Assembly (NCBI GenBank): GCA_031272575.1
Contig: JAISTO010000035.1
Coordinates: 1-5,469, forward strand
Reading direction: 5' to 3'
Length of the DNA: 5,469 bases
Source of the DNA: Treponema sp.
GTDB taxonomy: Bacteria; Spirochaetota; Spirochaetia; Treponematales; Breznakiellaceae
How positions within the stretch are numbered: the stretch's first letter is position 1; each line of letters begins with the position of its first letter. Below, piece after piece: positions 5,036-5,469 of the stretch. The notes under the pieces are model-generated. The model saw only the letters and a program-made list of their open reading frames with translations. It was not told the DNA's origin and did not search any database. A program made the translations under genes and the position numbers.

Positions 5036-5221
5036 ATGGCTTTTGTCTTGTTGAATACAGGTGACTTTTCAAGTAGTTGCCCTGCGCCTTCTCGATTCGC
5101 ACTTTGTGCGACCGCACTCTGTGCGACCGCGCCGTATGCCGTACCTACGGCCGCGTCACGCACCAGTCCCAACCAAAAAATCCATTCTGCCCCCCCCCCC
5201 GTCCCGCACTTTTTCGGGTAA
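5036..5221 (+). CDS. Short ORF with promoter and strong RBS, 61 aa, unknown
   Basis: ATG at 5036 follows AAAAGGAGG, with a G-run and TTTTG between, and lies about 25 bases downstream of a good promoter start. TTG at 5033 is a poorer alternative. The 61-residue product begins MAFVLLNTGDFSSS. Its middle is translated from two 15-base hairpin repeats (ALCATALCATA), and it ends SAPPPVPHFFG, with PPP encoded by 11 C residues. I recognise no family and see no convincing signal peptide or membrane helix. The middle looks like repeat DNA rather than selected protein, so only the N-terminus may be ancestral. The ORF at 444 has the same plan. A terminator at 5341-5414 closes the unit. It may be a real small protein, a decayed gene, or a short RNA with incidental coding. 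Confidence 0.35.
   Translation: MAFVLLNTGDFSSSCPAPSRFALCATALCATAPYAVPTAASRTSPNQKIHSAPPPVPHFFG
5098..5128. repeat. Twin 15-bp hairpin repeat
   Basis: Two copies of GCAC(T/C/T mix)GTGCGACC occur at 5099-5113 and 5114-5128, differing at one base. Each forms a 5-bp hairpin: CGCAC-TTT-GTGCG (5098-5110) and CGCAC-TCT-GTGCG (5113-5125). An imperfect dyad with CCGTA and TACGG arms follows before 5155. The pieces resemble the CACTGTGCGC part of the array at 274-417. Confidence 0.65.
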
Positions 5222-5241
5222 AAAGTAACCTTCACTTTCGG
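5186..5241. repeat. C11-tract element, right copy
   Basis: TCTG, 11 consecutive C (5190-5200) and GTCCC are identical to the copy at 540-559. AAAAAGTAAC (5220-5229) and TTTCGG (5236-5241) follow, as in the left copy but with a GCACTTTTTCGGG segment between. Both copies are read in the same frame by a short plus-strand ORF. Confidence 0.6.
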
Positions 5242-5258
5242 TCTCTTTTTCTCTCTGT

Positions 5259-5279
5259 AGGCACCCCTCTCGGGCGCCT
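5259..5279. repeat. Imperfect hairpin
   Basis: AGGC (5259-5262) pairs with GCCT (5276-5279), and CCC (5264-5266) with GGG (5272-5274), with one A-C mismatch and a CTCTC loop. It is preceded by a T-rich stretch and not followed by one. Confidence 0.4.
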
Positions 5280-5296
5280 GCTTCTCTTCAGGATGC

Positions 5297-5320
5297 CTCT
5301 AAAAACTTCCGTTTTTAGAG
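5297..5320. repeat. Perfect 10-bp AT-rich hairpin
   Basis: CTCTAAAAAC (5297-5306) and GTTTTTAGAG (5311-5320) are exact reverse complements about TTCC. The T-run is inside the stem, so it is not a conventional terminator. The decamer CCTTCACTTT occurs on both sides of it, at 5229-5238 and 5325-5334. Confidence 0.6.
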
Positions 5321-5340
5321 ATTCCCTTCACTTTGATCAC

Positions 5341-5414
5341 AAAAAGACACTCGCCGGCCGCGGATACGAGCCTGGAAACCTCGATCCGCGCGCCGGCTTA
5401 AACGGTCTTTTTTT
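5341..5414 (+). terminator. Strong intrinsic terminator, probably bidirectional
   Basis: The stem is GCCGGC-CGCGGAT-CGAG (5353-5370, A5366 bulged) against CTCG-ATCCGCG-GCCGGC (5380-5397, C5391 bulged), 17 pairs with a nine-base loop. Further out, AAAAAGAC (5341-5348) pairs with GTCTTTTT (5405-5412) and the plus strand continues as a seven-T run to 5414. The A-run on the left gives a U-run on the minus strand. The GC stem is ten bases from the T-run, so the outer pairing must form for a classic geometry. It would end the unit that starts near 5011. Confidence 0.6.
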
Positions 5415-5421
5415 GATATAT

Positions 5422-5447
5422 CCTGGCCCCCGCTGCGGGCGGCCAGG
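5422..5447. repeat. GC-rich 11-bp hairpin
   Basis: CCTGGCC (5422-5428) pairs with GGCCAGG (5441-5447) and CCCG (5429-5432) with CGGG (5436-5439), C5440 bulged, loop CTG. There is no T-run on either side. The window ends 22 bases later, so its context is unknown. Confidence 0.5.
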
Positions 5448-5469
5448 CGGGCGCCCACTTTTTAGCGGG

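Overview
The window looks like chromosome of a high-GC spirochaete of the Treponema lineage. The evidence is indirect: a deformylase–formyltransferase–PASTA protein operon, signal peptides ending in Ala-Gln-Glu, and intergenic DNA packed with GC-rich palindromes and short tandem repeats of the sort I associate with host-gut treponemes. There is no rRNA or other taxonomic marker, so lineage is an inference of moderate strength and genus or species cannot be given.

Left part (1-723): no conventional gene. It holds GC-rich hairpins, a good sigma-70-type promoter (203-231), a six-unit array of degenerate 23-base repeats ending in a perfect palindrome (274-417), a short ORF with a strong ribosome binding site (444-572), and a run of 11 C residues. 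Then come two co-oriented genes (724-1398 and 1430-2020), 31 bases apart. Both encode secreted proteins that I cannot assign to a family. Their DNA looks visibly less GC-rich than the operon to their right.

Middle (2021-2280): a convergent intergenic region made almost wholly of repeats: a 9-bp-stem palindrome, a 26-base unit repeated 3.3 times, and ten copies of a C-rich heptamer. The opposite strand of the heptamer array is a series of G-runs at the 3' end of the minus-strand operon transcript.

Right part (2281-4924, minus strand): an operon in the order def (peptide deformylase), fmt (methionyl-tRNA formyltransferase), then a membrane-anchored three-PASTA-domain protein. def and fmt overlap by four bases (ATGA). 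Fmt formylates the initiator Met-tRNA and Def removes the formyl group from the nascent protein. The PASTA protein lies 23 bases downstream and probably shares the transcript, with an envelope role. def appears to be read from a leaderless mRNA.

Right end (4925-5469): back-to-back promoters whose -35 boxes lie in the two arms of a perfect 13-bp inverted repeat. The rightward one serves a compact unit: strong ribosome binding site, 61-codon ORF with a second identical C11 tract, several hairpins, and a terminator with A- and T-runs on its two sides. This unit and the left short ORF resemble each other in layout, in the C11 element and faintly at their N-termini. They are the least explained part of the window.
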